A stretch of DNA of 64,000 nucleotides from Chryseotalea sp. WA131a (GCA_025370075.1 CP073016.1:4092001-4156000); one strand, 5' to 3'. Shown: positions 52,014 through 61,626, counted from the stretch's first letter. The notes: generated by a model not told the origin, from the sequence alone. Numbers and translations: made by a program.

Positions 52014-52064
52014 GAGTCAGAAGTTAGATATGAGATTTGAGATGTTAGATTTTAGAAATGATTT

Positions 52065-52520
52065 TTAAGTAAAGCTATTCTCCAATAACCTCCTGTGATA
52101 ATTGATTTGACCTAGGTGATAGCCCAAATGCCCAACCAAGTGAATAAGAAAATAGCCAGTGGTCATCTTGTCCTTAAAAACAACAATTGGATATTCCTCT
52201 GCTAATGAATCATCTTTGATATTTGGCAATACCTTCTCGATCATGGTAATGGTCTCTTCTACCATCTTTATCAATTGCTGCTGGGGAATATCTTTCAGTG
52301 CAAATTCTTGGTCGCGATGGCGAACGTAACCCGTGTTGCCCAGCGTTGTGCCAATATAGTGATTGAGGTTGCCCACCACGTGCAAACATAAATTACCGGC
52401 CGAGTTGGTAATGCCCGGCTTCACTTGCCAAAGGATGGTTTCATTTTTGTAAAGTGAAATTTCTTCTTTCAACTTTTGTAAGTCTTTGACGAAAACTTTT
52501 TTTAGTTCTTCCAAAACCAT
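52065..52520 (-). CDS. DinB family protein (DUF1572-like)
   Basis: A 151-residue four-helix bundle. Metal ligands are in CLHVVGNLNHYIG (two His) and HLVGHLGYHLGQINYHRR near the C-terminus. DinB proteins act as thiol-dependent transferases or metal-binding enzymes. The gene follows the EamA gene by 10 bp and is likely translated from the same mRNA. Confidence 0.85.
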   Translation of the reverse strand: MVLEELKKVFVKDLQKLKEEISLYKNETILWQVKPGITNSAGNLCLHVVGNLNHYIGTTLGNTGYVRHRDQEFALKDIPQQQLIKMVEETITMIEKVLPNIKDDSLAEEYPIVVFKDKMTTGYFLIHLVGHLGYHLGQINYHRRLLENSFT

Positions 52521-52530
52521 GATGATTTAT

Positions 52531-53451
52531 TTAAATGGTTGCTTGAGTTTTTTTAAATACTTTTAGCTGATAGCCTTTGTTGACAATGTAAATCCCAGCA
52601 ATGGTGAGTGCGATGGCCAAACCAACGCGAAGGTTTAGTTTTTCATTTAAAACCAACCAGCCAAGCAATACAGCTACAATCGGGTTGATATAGGCGTAGA
52701 GCGATACCAATGTCATTGGTAATTTTTTAATAGCATACGAATAACAGGCGTACGCTGTTACCGAACCCACCAACGACATATACGCCATGGAATAAATCAC
52801 GGAGCTGTTCCATTGGATGCGGCTGTAGTCATCCAACAATAAACTCAACGGAATTAAAAATATTCCGCCAAAGAGCATCTGCAACCCTGCGTTCATAAAT
52901 GGATTGCTATCGGTATTTTTCTTTTTGATCCAAATGCTACCGATGGCCCAACATAAATTGGCCGCGAAGGTGAGCACAATGCCAGTGGTATAATTTGAGT
53001 TAGAAAACTCAGAAAGGTGTTCGCCAAAAATCATCACAATTCCTGTAAGGCCTGTCACCAATCCTAAAATGATTAGCCAATTGGGTTGTTCATCTTTGGT
53101 AACAACCACATTGATAAGCACCGTCCAAATCGGCATCATCGAGCAGATGATGGCGGCCATACCGCTAGAGATATACATTTCTGACCAACCCACCACGCTG
53201 ATGCCCAACGTTACCATAAACAAACCGCTGATGGCTTGATTGAACAACACTGTTTTGTTTGGCCACGCTGCTTTTTTAGAAACGAGAACCAATACAATTA
53301 AAATGGGTCCGGCTGTTAGAAATCTAAAAATGGAAAAGAGAAATGGCGGAAACTGCGAAACGCCAATGCGCAAACCTAGGTAGGTGGTTCCCCAAATAAT
53401 GCACACGGCACCAAGTGCGAGGTAAGCTAGTAAGTTTTTGTTTTCTTTCAT
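52531..53451 (-). CDS. EamA family (DMT) transporter
   Basis: A 306-residue inner-membrane protein with ten transmembrane helices in two EamA halves; the first opens LALGAVCIIWGTTYLGLRIG, the second GIVLTFAANLCWAIGSIW. Such carriers export amino acids or other metabolites. It is adjacent to a MocR regulator and to GNAT/DinB/PhzF genes. A broken copy of its 5' end lies at 56318-56505. A 54-residue reading frame precedes it. Confidence 0.88.
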   Translation of the reverse strand: MKENKNLLAYLALGAVCIIWGTTYLGLRIGVSQFPPFLFSIFRFLTAGPILIVLVLVSKKAAWPNKTVLFNQAISGLFMVTLGISVVGWSEMYISSGMAAIICSMMPIWTVLINVVVTKDEQPNWLIILGLVTGLTGIVMIFGEHLSEFSNSNYTTGIVLTFAANLCWAIGSIWIKKKNTDSNPFMNAGLQMLFGGIFLIPLSLLLDDYSRIQWNSSVIYSMAYMSLVGSVTAYACYSYAIKKLPMTLVSLYAYINPIVAVLLGWLVLNEKLNLRVGLAIALTIAGIYIVNKGYQLKVFKKTQATI

Positions 53452-53496
53452 TTATGTTTTAAGTGTAATAAAATATTTTCGTTAAACCAGCTTAAG

Positions 53497-53661
53497 CTAA
53501 AATCTCCACGGGTTCTTTTCAATGGAGTGGGCCCTTTTAGTCACTTTCTTCTTCACCGCAGATTTGCTGGGGAAACAAACCTGCAATTTTTCCCCATTCT
53601 TGTCACTCAATACTACTTTCAACTCTTGCAAAAAATAATGAATGCCTAAATGTGTGGTCAT
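53497..53661 (-). CDS. 54-residue basic protein, unknown
   Basis: The minus strand encodes MTTHLGIHYFLQELKVVLSD, KNGEKLQVCFPSKSAVKKKV and TKRAHSIEKNPWRF. Codon use and the lack of rare residues make it plausible, but no family is recognised. It lies 45 bp before the EamA start, in the 375-bp gap 53452-53826; the rest of that gap holds a candidate operator copy. Confidence 0.45.
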   Translation of the reverse strand: MTTHLGIHYFLQELKVVLSDKNGEKLQVCFPSKSAVKKKVTKRAHSIEKNPWRF

Positions 53662-53791
53662 GACTTTTTGGTTTTATGTTAGAAACGGGTAAGCAATGAT
53701 TCCGACCACTACCCCTAGTACCAAAACAATTTTCCGTCTTGTTCGCATCGTGGTAAAAAGTTGCTCAAATGTCTTGATAATACGCAAATAA

Positions 53792-53828
53792 AACAGTTTC
53801 AGTTTTATGTATTTTAACCATATCAGTT
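53792..53828. promoter_or_regulatory. candidate MocR operator, copy 1
   Basis: AACAGTTTCAGTTTTAT (53792-53808) then a spacer and ACCATATCAGTT (53817-53828) match copy 2 at 54749-54785 in sequence and spacing, apart from a few bases. It lies upstream of the EamA operon and ends in the stop region of the barrel gene. Confidence 0.5.
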
Positions 53829-54576
53829 AATGAATCCACTGCCCTGCAATCGTAAACATCAATCCGTTTTTAGTGGGATTGGCTTCTTCATCTGAAGTAT
53901 GAAGCATGGCCAAGCCTGTGAAACCAAAGCTCATGAAAAAGTGGTTGCTCACTTTTATTCGACTGTATGCTACATGTAGGGCAGTGGTATAATAATATGA
54001 GTGGTCGAATACTTGGTTGTTCCACCATACAGATGAAACTACATCCCAGTGTTTGCCCGTGTAAGTCAAGCGCAGTCGATTGACCCAGTCCCTTTCTTCG
54101 GGAGCGAAAACCAGATTGGGCAACAGGCTCATGTGCTCGGCTGTCCATCGTGGATGAAGTTTTATACTCGTCACCATAATAGCCACCACATCCGAGCCAT
54201 GATCGGCAATGCTGTTGGATTCTTCCAAGAATGAACCAACATAGGGAGTAAATGTAATTTTGTTGGTGACCTTGAAATTTTTGTACAATGCAATCAGGGC
54301 AAAATTGTAGAAGGTGTTGTGGTCTTGTAAGTCCAATCCTTTGAAAGCCATAAAGCCCCACTTCTTTCGGTCATAGGTAAAGTTTACATCGAATGTCGGA
54401 TTTTCGCTGCCCAACCTACCGCCATACGCGAATATCCCTTGGCTATGCAGTCGGGTAGTAAAACGCCAATGCGCAGCCGATACTTTTTTCTTGGCTTCAA
54501 TAGAATCTTTCTCCGTAAAAGCGAACGAAGAAGTGACAGCGAGCAGAAAAAATAGAGCACTTAACAAAGTTTTCAT
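53827..54576 (-). CDS. exported beta-barrel-like protein
   Basis: A 249-residue protein with signal peptide MKTLLSALFFLLAVTSSFAF and a mature region of repeated aromatic strands (WRFTTRLHSQGIFAYGG, FDVNFTYDRKKWGFMAFKG, YYYTTALHVAYSRIKV), ending in AGQWIH. It resembles Bacteroidota outer-membrane barrel proteins of unknown function. Transcription is divergent from the MocR gene, across a 250-bp region that holds copy 2 of the operator. Confidence 0.6.
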   Translation of the reverse strand: MKTLLSALFFLLAVTSSFAFTEKDSIEAKKKVSAAHWRFTTRLHSQGIFAYGGRLGSENPTFDVNFTYDRKKWGFMAFKGLDLQDHNTFYNFALIALYKNFKVTNKITFTPYVGSFLEESNSIADHGSDVVAIMVTSIKLHPRWTAEHMSLLPNLVFAPEERDWVNRLRLTYTGKHWDVVSSVWWNNQVFDHSYYYTTALHVAYSRIKVSNHFFMSFGFTGLAMLHTSDEEANPTKNGLMFTIAGQWIH

Positions 54577-54741
54577 ATGCGTGGTTGAATTTTTATGCCA
54601 ACTAAGTGCGGCATCTCACCAAGCTCAACCTGCTTGTTGCTGTTTATACTACGAAGGTTAATCGACCAAGCAGAAACAGCTGCGTAGTAATAACCGAAGT
54701 AGTATTTTTTAAAATTCTTTACAAAACTGGTGGTAAATACG

Positions 54742-54785
54742 TTGGAATAACAGTTTCAGTTTTATTATCTTTGACCGTATCAGTT
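54742..54785 (+). promoter_or_regulatory. mocR promoter with MocR operator copy 2
   Basis: AACAGTTTCAGTTTTAT (54749-54765) and ACCGTATCAGTT (54774-54785) repeat the copy at 53792. Inside it TATCTTTG (54766-54773) is a Bacteroidota -7 box with TTG at 54742-54744, 21 bp away. Binding here would repress or activate mocR itself. Confidence 0.5.
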
Positions 54786-54826
54786 TTAAACCAAGAACTA
54801 GAAACTTAAAACTTTAGAACTTACCA

Positions 54827-56263
54827 ATGGAAACAGAACTTGACATAAAACCCGACCATCTTTATCATGAAGTGGCGGAGCGTATTGAAACGCTCATCGA
54901 AAAGCAAACATTGAAGTTGGGTGACAAACTGCTGTCGGTGCGGGCGCTCAGCAAAGAGCAAGGCATTAGTTTGAGTACGGCTTTTCAAGCCTATTATCAT
55001 TTAGAAAGCAAAGGTCTTATTGAAGCACGGCCGCAATCGGGTTATTACGTAAAGTTCTCGCCACAAAACACATTTGATTTGCCTACGTGCTGCGAGCCAA
55101 CCAACGAAGTGCTGCCCGTAACACTCGATGATATGATTACGAGTGTGTACAACGATTTGCGTTCAACGAAGATCACTTCATTTTCGGTGAGTGCACCCGA
55201 CCCAAGTTTGCTGCCCACTGCTAAATTGAAGAAGTCGGTGATGTATTCATTGAACCACGAGGCTGACCATTGCTTGGGGTATGAGCACGTGCAAGGCAAC
55301 GAACAGCTTCGCAAGCAAATCGCGCGGCTGAGTTTTAATTGGGGTGGTGCCTTGAGCGAGCAAGATGTGATTGTAACCGCTGGCTGCATGGAGGCGCTGT
55401 CACTTTGTTTGAAAGCTGTGACACAACCGGGCGACACTGTGGCTACGGAAAGCCCCACGTACTATGGAATTTTTCGAGTGATGGAAAGTTTGGGATTGAA
55501 CGTGGTGGAAATACCAACGAATCCGGTAACGGGCATCGACTTGGATTATTTGGAGCGTGCGATACCCAAATTTAAAATCAAGGCATGTTTGTTTGTGGCC
55601 AACTTCAACAACCCCGTGGGCAGTTGCATTCCCGATGAAAAGAAAAAGCAATTGGTGAACATGCTCGCCAAGAAGGAAATTCCTTTGATTGAAGATGATA
55701 TTTATGGCGAAATGTTTTTTGGCAAAACACGGCCGCGCACCTGTAAATCATTTGATAAAAAAGGATTGGTGTTGCACTGTGGTTCGTTTTCAAAATCGTT
55801 GGCACCCGGTTACCGCATTGGGTGGGCGGTGCCGGGGCGGTTCAAAGATAAAGTGATCAGCCTCAAGCGCATGAACAATATTTCTACCAACACGTTGGCG
55901 CAAGTTTCCATTGCCCACTTTTTGCAAAACGGCCGCTATGAGTTGCACTTACGCCATTTGCGCAAAGCACTGCACACACAAAGTTTGCAATACCTGCAGG
56001 CCATCACAGAATATTTTCCGGAAGACACCAAAATCAGTCGGCCGCAAGGTGGCTTTGTGCTGTGGGTGGAGATGAACAAAAAAATGGACGGCTATAAATT
56101 GCACAAGCGTGCATTGAAGCACAACATCGGCATTGCCCCGGGGCAAATCTTTTCCATGAAAGGTTCTCAATTCTCCAACTACTTCCGTCTCAGCTACGGC
56201 ACACCGTGGAATTCAAAGGTAGAGCACGGCTTGAAAACGATAGGGGAGTTGATGGGGAGGTGA
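54827..56263 (+). CDS. MocR-type GntR regulator with aminotransferase domain
   Basis: A 478-residue fusion. Residues 8-75 are a GntR winged helix (EVAERIETLIEKQTLKLGDK then SVRALSKEQGISLSTAFQAY). Residues 110-478 are a fold-type I aminotransferase domain with PLP Lys in HCGSFSKSLAPGYRIGW and ESPTYYGIF, DDIYGEM. MocR proteins sense PLP or amino acids and often control a neighbouring transporter. The EamA gene is the natural candidate, and shared 37-38 bp sites support this. Confidence 0.9.
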   Translation: METELDIKPDHLYHEVAERIETLIEKQTLKLGDKLLSVRALSKEQGISLSTAFQAYYHLESKGLIEARPQSGYYVKFSPQNTFDLPTCCEPTNEVLPVTLDDMITSVYNDLRSTKITSFSVSAPDPSLLPTAKLKKSVMYSLNHEADHCLGYEHVQGNEQLRKQIARLSFNWGGALSEQDVIVTAGCMEALSLCLKAVTQPGDTVATESPTYYGIFRVMESLGLNVVEIPTNPVTGIDLDYLERAIPKFKIKACLFVANFNNPVGSCIPDEKKKQLVNMLAKKEIPLIEDDIYGEMFFGKTRPRTCKSFDKKGLVLHCGSFSKSLAPGYRIGWAVPGRFKDKVISLKRMNNISTNTLAQVSIAHFLQNGRYELHLRHLRKALHTQSLQYLQAITEYFPEDTKISRPQGGFVLWVEMNKKMDGYKLHKRALKHNIGIAPGQIFSMKGSQFSNYFRLSYGTPWNSKVEHGLKTIGELMGR

Positions 56264-56317
56264 GGGAGGGTACGACCTGTGTTGATTATGGCTGCAGTAA
56301 AATTTCGAGAACGAATT

Positions 56318-56505
56318 TGCTTTTTTAGAAACGAGAACCAATACAATTAGAATGGGTGCGGCTGTTAGAAATCGAAAAATGGAAAAGAGAAATGGCGGAA
56401 ACTGCGAAACACCAATGCACAAACCTAGGTAGTTCCCCAAATAATGCACACGGCACCGAGTGCGAGGTAAGCGAATAAGCCTTTGTTTTCTTTCAGTTAT
56501 GTATT
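56318..56505 (-). pseudogene. duplicated 5' fragment of the EamA gene
   Basis: The 188 bp here repeat the first part of the EamA gene at about 53271-53460 with few changes; its frame reads IGVSQFPPFLFSIFRFLTAA and PILIVLVLVSKKA. A 4-bp deletion near the start disrupts the frame, and the rest of the gene is absent. It lies on the other side of mocR in the same orientation, so a duplication spanning mocR and EamA followed by loss is likely. Confidence 0.8.
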
Positions 56506-56511
56506 TTACTA

Positions 56512-57861
56512 CTAATGATTATGGCTTGCTGCTATTTTCTTGAACTCGTCTAGGCTCACCTTCTTTTCATTGATGGTAATGGCTTCCTTTACCACTTTCA
56601 TTATTTTTTCGTGGCGCAATTGATTGTAGATGCGCATAAAATTTTCGCCTTTGCCATCTTGGCCAGATAGGAAGTTGTTGGCAATGTCATCCAGTTTGCT
56701 ACCCAACTGGGCTGCAATGGACTCCCCCCCAAATTGTTCGATGATTTGTTTCTTGGCCTTCTCACGCACTTCATCCCCTTCTACGGTGATGCTCTTTTCT
56801 TCCGTGATTTGGTTTTTTATCAAATCCCACTTGAGTGATTCTTTGTATTGGCTGAATTCTTTCTCCAATACCTCGTCCGTTACTTTACCAGCGCTTGTAT
56901 TTTTTAGCCATGTCTTTAAGAAATTTTCAGGCATGCTGATTTTGGTATTGTCAACAAAATAATGTTGAATCTCATGGTCGAGCAGGTGTTCTGTTTCGCG
57001 CTTGTAGTTTTCGGTTATGGTCTCTCTAATTTTGCTCAAAAACTCCTCTTCCGTTTTTACTACTTCGGATCCAAATACTTTGTCGAACAATTCTTGGTTC
57101 AGTTCAGCAGTTTCCACACGGCTCACAGAGGTTACTGTAAACACATAGGTGCCTTTTGCTTGCTTCGCTTCTTCTTCTGAGAGGTTGAGTGCACGGGCAC
57201 GTTCCGCTTCATCGGCCAATGCCTTTTCCACTTCAAATTCTACCACCTCCTCTTTCTTCAAGCCTATAAATTTCTTTTGCTCTTTCTTTTCAATTTTTTC
57301 AATCGATATATAAGAGCCCTTTTTCTCCTCACTTCCTTTCACCGAAATTTCACCAAACAAATTGTCTTGTGCTTCGCTTACTTCCGGATACGAAACTTTA
57401 CCATAGCGTCTTTTGATATCGGTAAGTGTTTCGTCAATCACTTTTTGGTCGATTTCAATAGGATGAGAAGTTACCTTTACTTTTGTAGAGAGGTCTACTT
57501 TAAAATCTTCCACCATTCCGATTTGAAATTCAAACTCAAAATCTTTTTGATTGTCCCAATCGATGGTGCGTGCTTTTTCTTCATTGGGGATGGGGTCGCC
57601 CAACACTTTTAGTTTATTGTTTTTGATGTAGTCCGAAATGGAATGTGAAATCAAGTGATTCACTTCTTCCACCAATATCGACTTGCCAAACATTTTTTTG
57701 ATAACCCCAGCCGGCACTTTTCCTTGGCGAAAGCCTTTGATGCTCGCTTTGCGCGAATAGTCTTTCACTTTCTCTTCTACCTTGGGCAGATAGTCGGTTT
57801 CAGTAAGTACAATACTTAAAGAGCCTTCCGTGCTGTTCTGTTTGTTAAGTGTAATGTTCAA
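56512..57861 (-). CDS. tig: trigger factor
   Basis: Ribosome-bound chaperone, 449 residues. The N-terminal ribosome-binding signature is SIKGFRQGKVPAGVIKKMFG near residue 38, where trigger factors have GFRxGK. A shortened central domain (residues 150-245) stands in for the PPIase; it has none of the aromatic FKBP pocket residues I would expect, as is usual in Bacteroidota. The C-terminal arms follow. It begins 112 bp from tRNA-Leu, with a repeat hairpin between. Confidence 0.92.
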   Translation of the reverse strand: MNITLNKQNSTEGSLSIVLTETDYLPKVEEKVKDYSRKASIKGFRQGKVPAGVIKKMFGKSILVEEVNHLISHSISDYIKNNKLKVLGDPIPNEEKARTIDWDNQKDFEFEFQIGMVEDFKVDLSTKVKVTSHPIEIDQKVIDETLTDIKRRYGKVSYPEVSEAQDNLFGEISVKGSEEKKGSYISIEKIEKKEQKKFIGLKKEEVVEFEVEKALADEAERARALNLSEEEAKQAKGTYVFTVTSVSRVETAELNQELFDKVFGSEVVKTEEEFLSKIRETITENYKRETEHLLDHEIQHYFVDNTKISMPENFLKTWLKNTSAGKVTDEVLEKEFSQYKESLKWDLIKNQITEEKSITVEGDEVREKAKKQIIEQFGGESIAAQLGSKLDDIANNFLSGQDGKGENFMRIYNQLRHEKIMKVVKEAITINEKKVSLDEFKKIAASHNH

Positions 57862-57905
57862 GGGAATAAAATTTTAGTGATTCAAAAGATTTAAGATTAA
57901 CTAAA

Positions 57906-57970
57906 TAGGCAGTTAGCAAATTGCAATTGGCAATCTTGCCCCTTGCGTACTGCCAACTGCCTACTTTTTT
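57906..57970 (+). repeat. GCCTACTT-type hairpin between tig and tRNA-Leu
   Basis: TAGGCAGTTAGCA (57906-57918) pairs with TGCCAACTGCCTA (57951-57963) with one mismatch, followed by TTTTTT on the plus strand. No plus-strand gene ends nearby, so it is probably a dispersed repeat rather than a working terminator. Related to 23757-23788 and 35573-35642. Confidence 0.5.
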
Positions 57971-57972
57971 GT

Positions 57973-58053
57973 GCGCATGGAGGGACTCGAACCCCCACGC
58001 CTTGCGGCACCAGATCCTAAGTCTGGCACGGCTACCAATTACGCCACATGCGC
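57973..58053 (-). tRNA. tRNA-Leu (anticodon UAG)
   Basis: An 81-nt cloverleaf with acceptor stem GCGCATG/CATGCGC, anticodon stem CCAGA/TCTGG with loop CTTAGGA (anticodon TAG) and T arm GTGGGGGTTCGAGTCCCTCC; the long variable arm marks a class II leucine tRNA that reads CUA-type codons. Confidence 0.93.
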
Positions 58054-58209
58054 CTAATTACCTAAAAAAGCCTTTTTTGTAAAAAGGGAGCGCAAATTTA
58101 GATATTATTCAGTATTATTAAAGTCCAAAACAAAAATTGAAAAGATTTTGATCGCGGATTTCTTGCAAAAAGTGGGGTTGGGCGACAAAAAATATGATTC
58201 TATACAAAA

Positions 58210-60426
58210 ATGGTAATTGACGAAGTAGAAGAGAAGAAGGAGATTATTGCCCGATACCGCAGATTGTTGCGCCTGGCAAAGCCTATTTTAAAAGATGGCG
58301 ATGCTAAGTTGATTAAGCGCGCCTTTACCATTTCAATGGAGGCGCACAAAAACATGCGCAGAAAATCGGGGGAACCGTATATTTTTCATCCGCTAAGCGT
58401 GGCCGAAATATGTGTGGAAGAAATTGGCCTCGGCACCACGTCCATTATTTCTGCGCTGCTGCACGATGTTGTGGAAGATACCGATATTCAATTGGCCGAC
58501 TTGCAAGGGATTTTTGGAGTGAAGATTGCCAAAATCATTGACGGGCTTACCAAGATAAGGGGAGTATTTGAGTACGGTACTTCTGCGCAAGCCGAAAATT
58601 TCCGAAAAATGTTGTTCACGCTATCGGAAGATGTGCGTGTGATTTTGATTAAACTGGCCGATCGTCTGCACAACATGCGCACCTTGGATAGCATGCCGCG
58701 CAACAAACAACTGCGCGTATCCTCCGAAACCATTTATTTGTATGCACCGCTTGCGCATCGCTTAGGGCTGAATGCCATCAAAACCGAGTTGGAAGATTTG
58801 TACCTGCGCTTTACCGATCGTGCTGTGTACAACGAGATTTCCGGGAAGATTGACGACACCCGTGCCTCGCGAAACAAATTCATTAAACAGTTTATCCAAC
58901 CGATTAAAGATGAACTGGACGAATTGAATGTGAAGTACGAAATCAAAGGCCGGCCGAAGTCCATTTTTTCTATTTACAATAAAATGCGCAAGCAAAACAT
59001 TCCGTTTGAGGAGGTGTATGATTTGTTTGCCATTCGCATCATCATCGATATTCCAATAGAGCAAGAAAAGTCATTTTGCTGGCAAGTGTATTCGGTAGTC
59101 ACCGATTACTACACACCAAATCCAGATCGATTGCGCGATTGGATAAGCACCCCAAAAGCCAATGGCTACGAATCGTTGCATACCACAGTGATGGCAAAAA
59201 ATGGCCAATGGGTTGAAGTGCAAATCAGAACGCTGCGGATGGACGAGATTGCGGAGAAAGGATATGCCGCCCATTGGAAGTATAAAGACAACGCAGCCAA
59301 ATACGAATCAAATTTGGAAAAATGGCTCGTGCGTGTGCGCGAAACATTAGAAAAGCAAGACTTGACCGCACTTGAGTTTGTCGATGATTTTCGCGGCAAC
59401 TTATTCAGCGAAGAAATATTTGTGTTTACCCCAAAGGGTGACCTGAAAAATTTGCCAACGGGTGCAACCGCACTCGACTTTGCGTTTGATATTCATACCG
59501 ACATTGGCGCGAAATGTATTGGTGCGAAGGTGAACCAAAAATTGGTGCCCATAAATCATCTATTAAAGAATGGCGACCAAATAGAAATCCTTACTTCCGC
59601 CAAACAAAAACCAAACGAAGATTGGCTTCGCTTTGTTATTAGCCCCAAGGCGAAATCAAAAATCAAAGATTTGCTCAAAGAAGGCAAACGCAAAATTGCC
59701 GAAGCGGGCAAAGAGGTGTTGCTGCGAAAAATGAATCAGTTAAAAATTGATGCCCACAGCCAAGTATTCGAGCAAATGCGCGATTTTTTTAAAGTGAGCA
59801 GTCAACTTGATTTGAATTATAGGGTGGGCATGGGCACCATTACCGTCAACGATTTAAAGCGATTCAAAGAATACAAACCATCCTCACCACTCAAAGGCCA
59901 AGAACACAGCGAAGTGCGCGATGTAAAAACCATTGAGCAAGAACTAAACAAAGCCAAAGGCCGCTACGAAGATATTTTGCTCATTGGCGAAGACATGGAC
60001 GTGGTAGAATACAAATTGGCAAAATGCTGTACGCCCATTCCAGGCGATGACGTATTTGGGTTTGTTACCGTGAATGAAGGCATCAAAATCCATCGCGCCA
60101 ATTGCCCTAATGCCACAGAATTGTTGGCCAACCATGGCAACCGCGTCATCAAAGCCAAGTGGACATCGCAATACGAGGTTTCGTTCCTTACGGGATTGAA
60201 CGTAGTCGGCACTGACCGTGTGGGCCTCATCAACGATGTTTCAAAAGTAATTTCAGAAGAGTTGAAAGTAAACATGAGTTCCCTCTCCTTCAAAACAGAC
60301 CAAGGTATTTTCAGTGGCGAAATTATGCTCTATGTAAATGATACGCGCCACCTAGAAGTGCTCATCGAAAAACTCGAGAAGGTAGAAGGCGTGGTAAAGG
60401 TGAACAGGTTTGATTCGAAGGGGTGA
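58210..60426 (+). CDS. rsh: bifunctional (p)ppGpp synthetase/hydrolase
   Basis: RelA/SpoT homologue, 738 residues. The HD hydrolase domain (residues 25-180) keeps its motif in ALLHDVVEDT and the later LADRLHNMRTL. The synthetase domain (230-350) has RPKSIFSIYNKM, DLFAIRIIID and ANGYESLHTTV. TGS follows from residue 390 and an ACT domain ends the protein. Both activities seem intact. It controls the stringent response. The 156 bp upstream, past tRNA-Leu, hold no gene. Confidence 0.95.
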   Translation: MVIDEVEEKKEIIARYRRLLRLAKPILKDGDAKLIKRAFTISMEAHKNMRRKSGEPYIFHPLSVAEICVEEIGLGTTSIISALLHDVVEDTDIQLADLQGIFGVKIAKIIDGLTKIRGVFEYGTSAQAENFRKMLFTLSEDVRVILIKLADRLHNMRTLDSMPRNKQLRVSSETIYLYAPLAHRLGLNAIKTELEDLYLRFTDRAVYNEISGKIDDTRASRNKFIKQFIQPIKDELDELNVKYEIKGRPKSIFSIYNKMRKQNIPFEEVYDLFAIRIIIDIPIEQEKSFCWQVYSVVTDYYTPNPDRLRDWISTPKANGYESLHTTVMAKNGQWVEVQIRTLRMDEIAEKGYAAHWKYKDNAAKYESNLEKWLVRVRETLEKQDLTALEFVDDFRGNLFSEEIFVFTPKGDLKNLPTGATALDFAFDIHTDIGAKCIGAKVNQKLVPINHLLKNGDQIEILTSAKQKPNEDWLRFVISPKAKSKIKDLLKEGKRKIAEAGKEVLLRKMNQLKIDAHSQVFEQMRDFFKVSSQLDLNYRVGMGTITVNDLKRFKEYKPSSPLKGQEHSEVRDVKTIEQELNKAKGRYEDILLIGEDMDVVEYKLAKCCTPIPGDDVFGFVTVNEGIKIHRANCPNATELLANHGNRVIKAKWTSQYEVSFLTGLNVVGTDRVGLINDVSKVISEELKVNMSSLSFKTDQGIFSGEIMLYVNDTRHLEVLIEKLEKVEGVVKVNRFDSKG

Positions 60427-60477
60427 TGTTTTGATTTATTTTTTTTTGTAACATAGTATATATATAAACTAAAGTGT

Positions 60478-61626
60478 ATGAAAAGATTTTGCTGCTTCTG
60501 CTTTTTTTCAATTCTCTTTGCTTGCTCTCAAACTGATATAGACAGTTTAAAATCAACTGTTGATTTAAGTAGGGTAATTAACCAATATGAAAAAGTAAAC
60601 CCCGTTAATGGTTTTAAACCCGTATGGACAGAGAGTGATTTTTTATACTTAAAGGATAACGAGGTTTTAGTATTCACTCCACTCCAAAGGAATATGAGAG
60701 TTACTTATGGAGTTGAAACTTATTTCAGACGATTGGTCACTAAAGTTGATCAGTTCGGCACACCAACTGAAGAAAGTATGGTTATAGAGATAAGCTCCTT
60801 TGAAAAGGTTGCAAAGAATGACTTATTGACAATAACAAACTCTTTTCTTAATAATGAAAGCGTTTCATTAAACAGTGGAGCAATAGTTACCAGAAATCTT
60901 AATTTTGATTTAGAAGAAACTGCTATTTATCTAAACAAAGAGAGACTTGAATTTAATAAATCTTTAATTTCCCTTAACCAAGGGACAGGATCTCAAAAAA
61001 ACTTAAGACAAAACAATGGTGGTAACTGTACAGATTGGTATTTAATCACTTATTGGTCCGATGGATCTGTAACAGAAGATTATCTTTATACAACCTGCGA
61101 TGACTGTATTTATTGTATAGATAACGGTGGGACATCAAGTGATGGTAGCTCTGACGTAAGTGGGGATATTCAGTTAGACGAAGACGATGAGTATACCTGC
61201 CCACGGAATTTTAGTTTTTCTTCTGTCACTACTAATAACTTATGGCAAGAAGGTGCTTTAACCAATATCTACTGTGACTTAGCTATGACGAAACTTGGTA
61301 ATACAAGTTCTTTAACAGTGCGAAAGGTTGAAATTCCCGTTTTGTATTTTGGTTTGCCATTTTATAATGTGGAGGGAAATTTAGTTTACAGTGAGGAAGA
61401 GGCAGCAGTAATCGCTACAAATGCTTTAAACTTTGGTGAGGCTGATATGAGGCAAAAATTTAAGGAGAATCCTGGCCTTACATCATTTCAACTTGGCCAA
61501 ATTTGGTTAGAAAGGACTCAGTATCACATGAACTTAGAATCAAGTAACAGAGGCAGAGTAAACAAAACAGGCTCTATAAATCCATCAAATACTGTTCCAA
61601 AGAGAGCTTATGACCCGTGCATTTAG
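60478..61626 (+). CDS. lipoprotein of unknown function
   Basis: A 382-residue protein, start MKRFCCFCFFSILFACSQTD, with lipobox LFACS. The mature protein is Asn/Ser/Asp-rich, with GNCTDWYLITYWSDGS near residue 182, a Cys cluster TTCDDCIYCID and an acidic linker before a C-terminal domain. I do not recognise a family. The next gene overlaps its end by 17 bp, so the two are co-translated. Confidence 0.6.
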   Translation: MKRFCCFCFFSILFACSQTDIDSLKSTVDLSRVINQYEKVNPVNGFKPVWTESDFLYLKDNEVLVFTPLQRNMRVTYGVETYFRRLVTKVDQFGTPTEESMVIEISSFEKVAKNDLLTITNSFLNNESVSLNSGAIVTRNLNFDLEETAIYLNKERLEFNKSLISLNQGTGSQKNLRQNNGGNCTDWYLITYWSDGSVTEDYLYTTCDDCIYCIDNGGTSSDGSSDVSGDIQLDEDDEYTCPRNFSFSSVTTNNLWQEGALTNIYCDLAMTKLGNTSSLTVRKVEIPVLYFGLPFYNVEGNLVYSEEEAAVIATNALNFGEADMRQKFKENPGLTSFQLGQIWLERTQYHMNLESSNRGRVNKTGSINPSNTVPKRAYDPCI

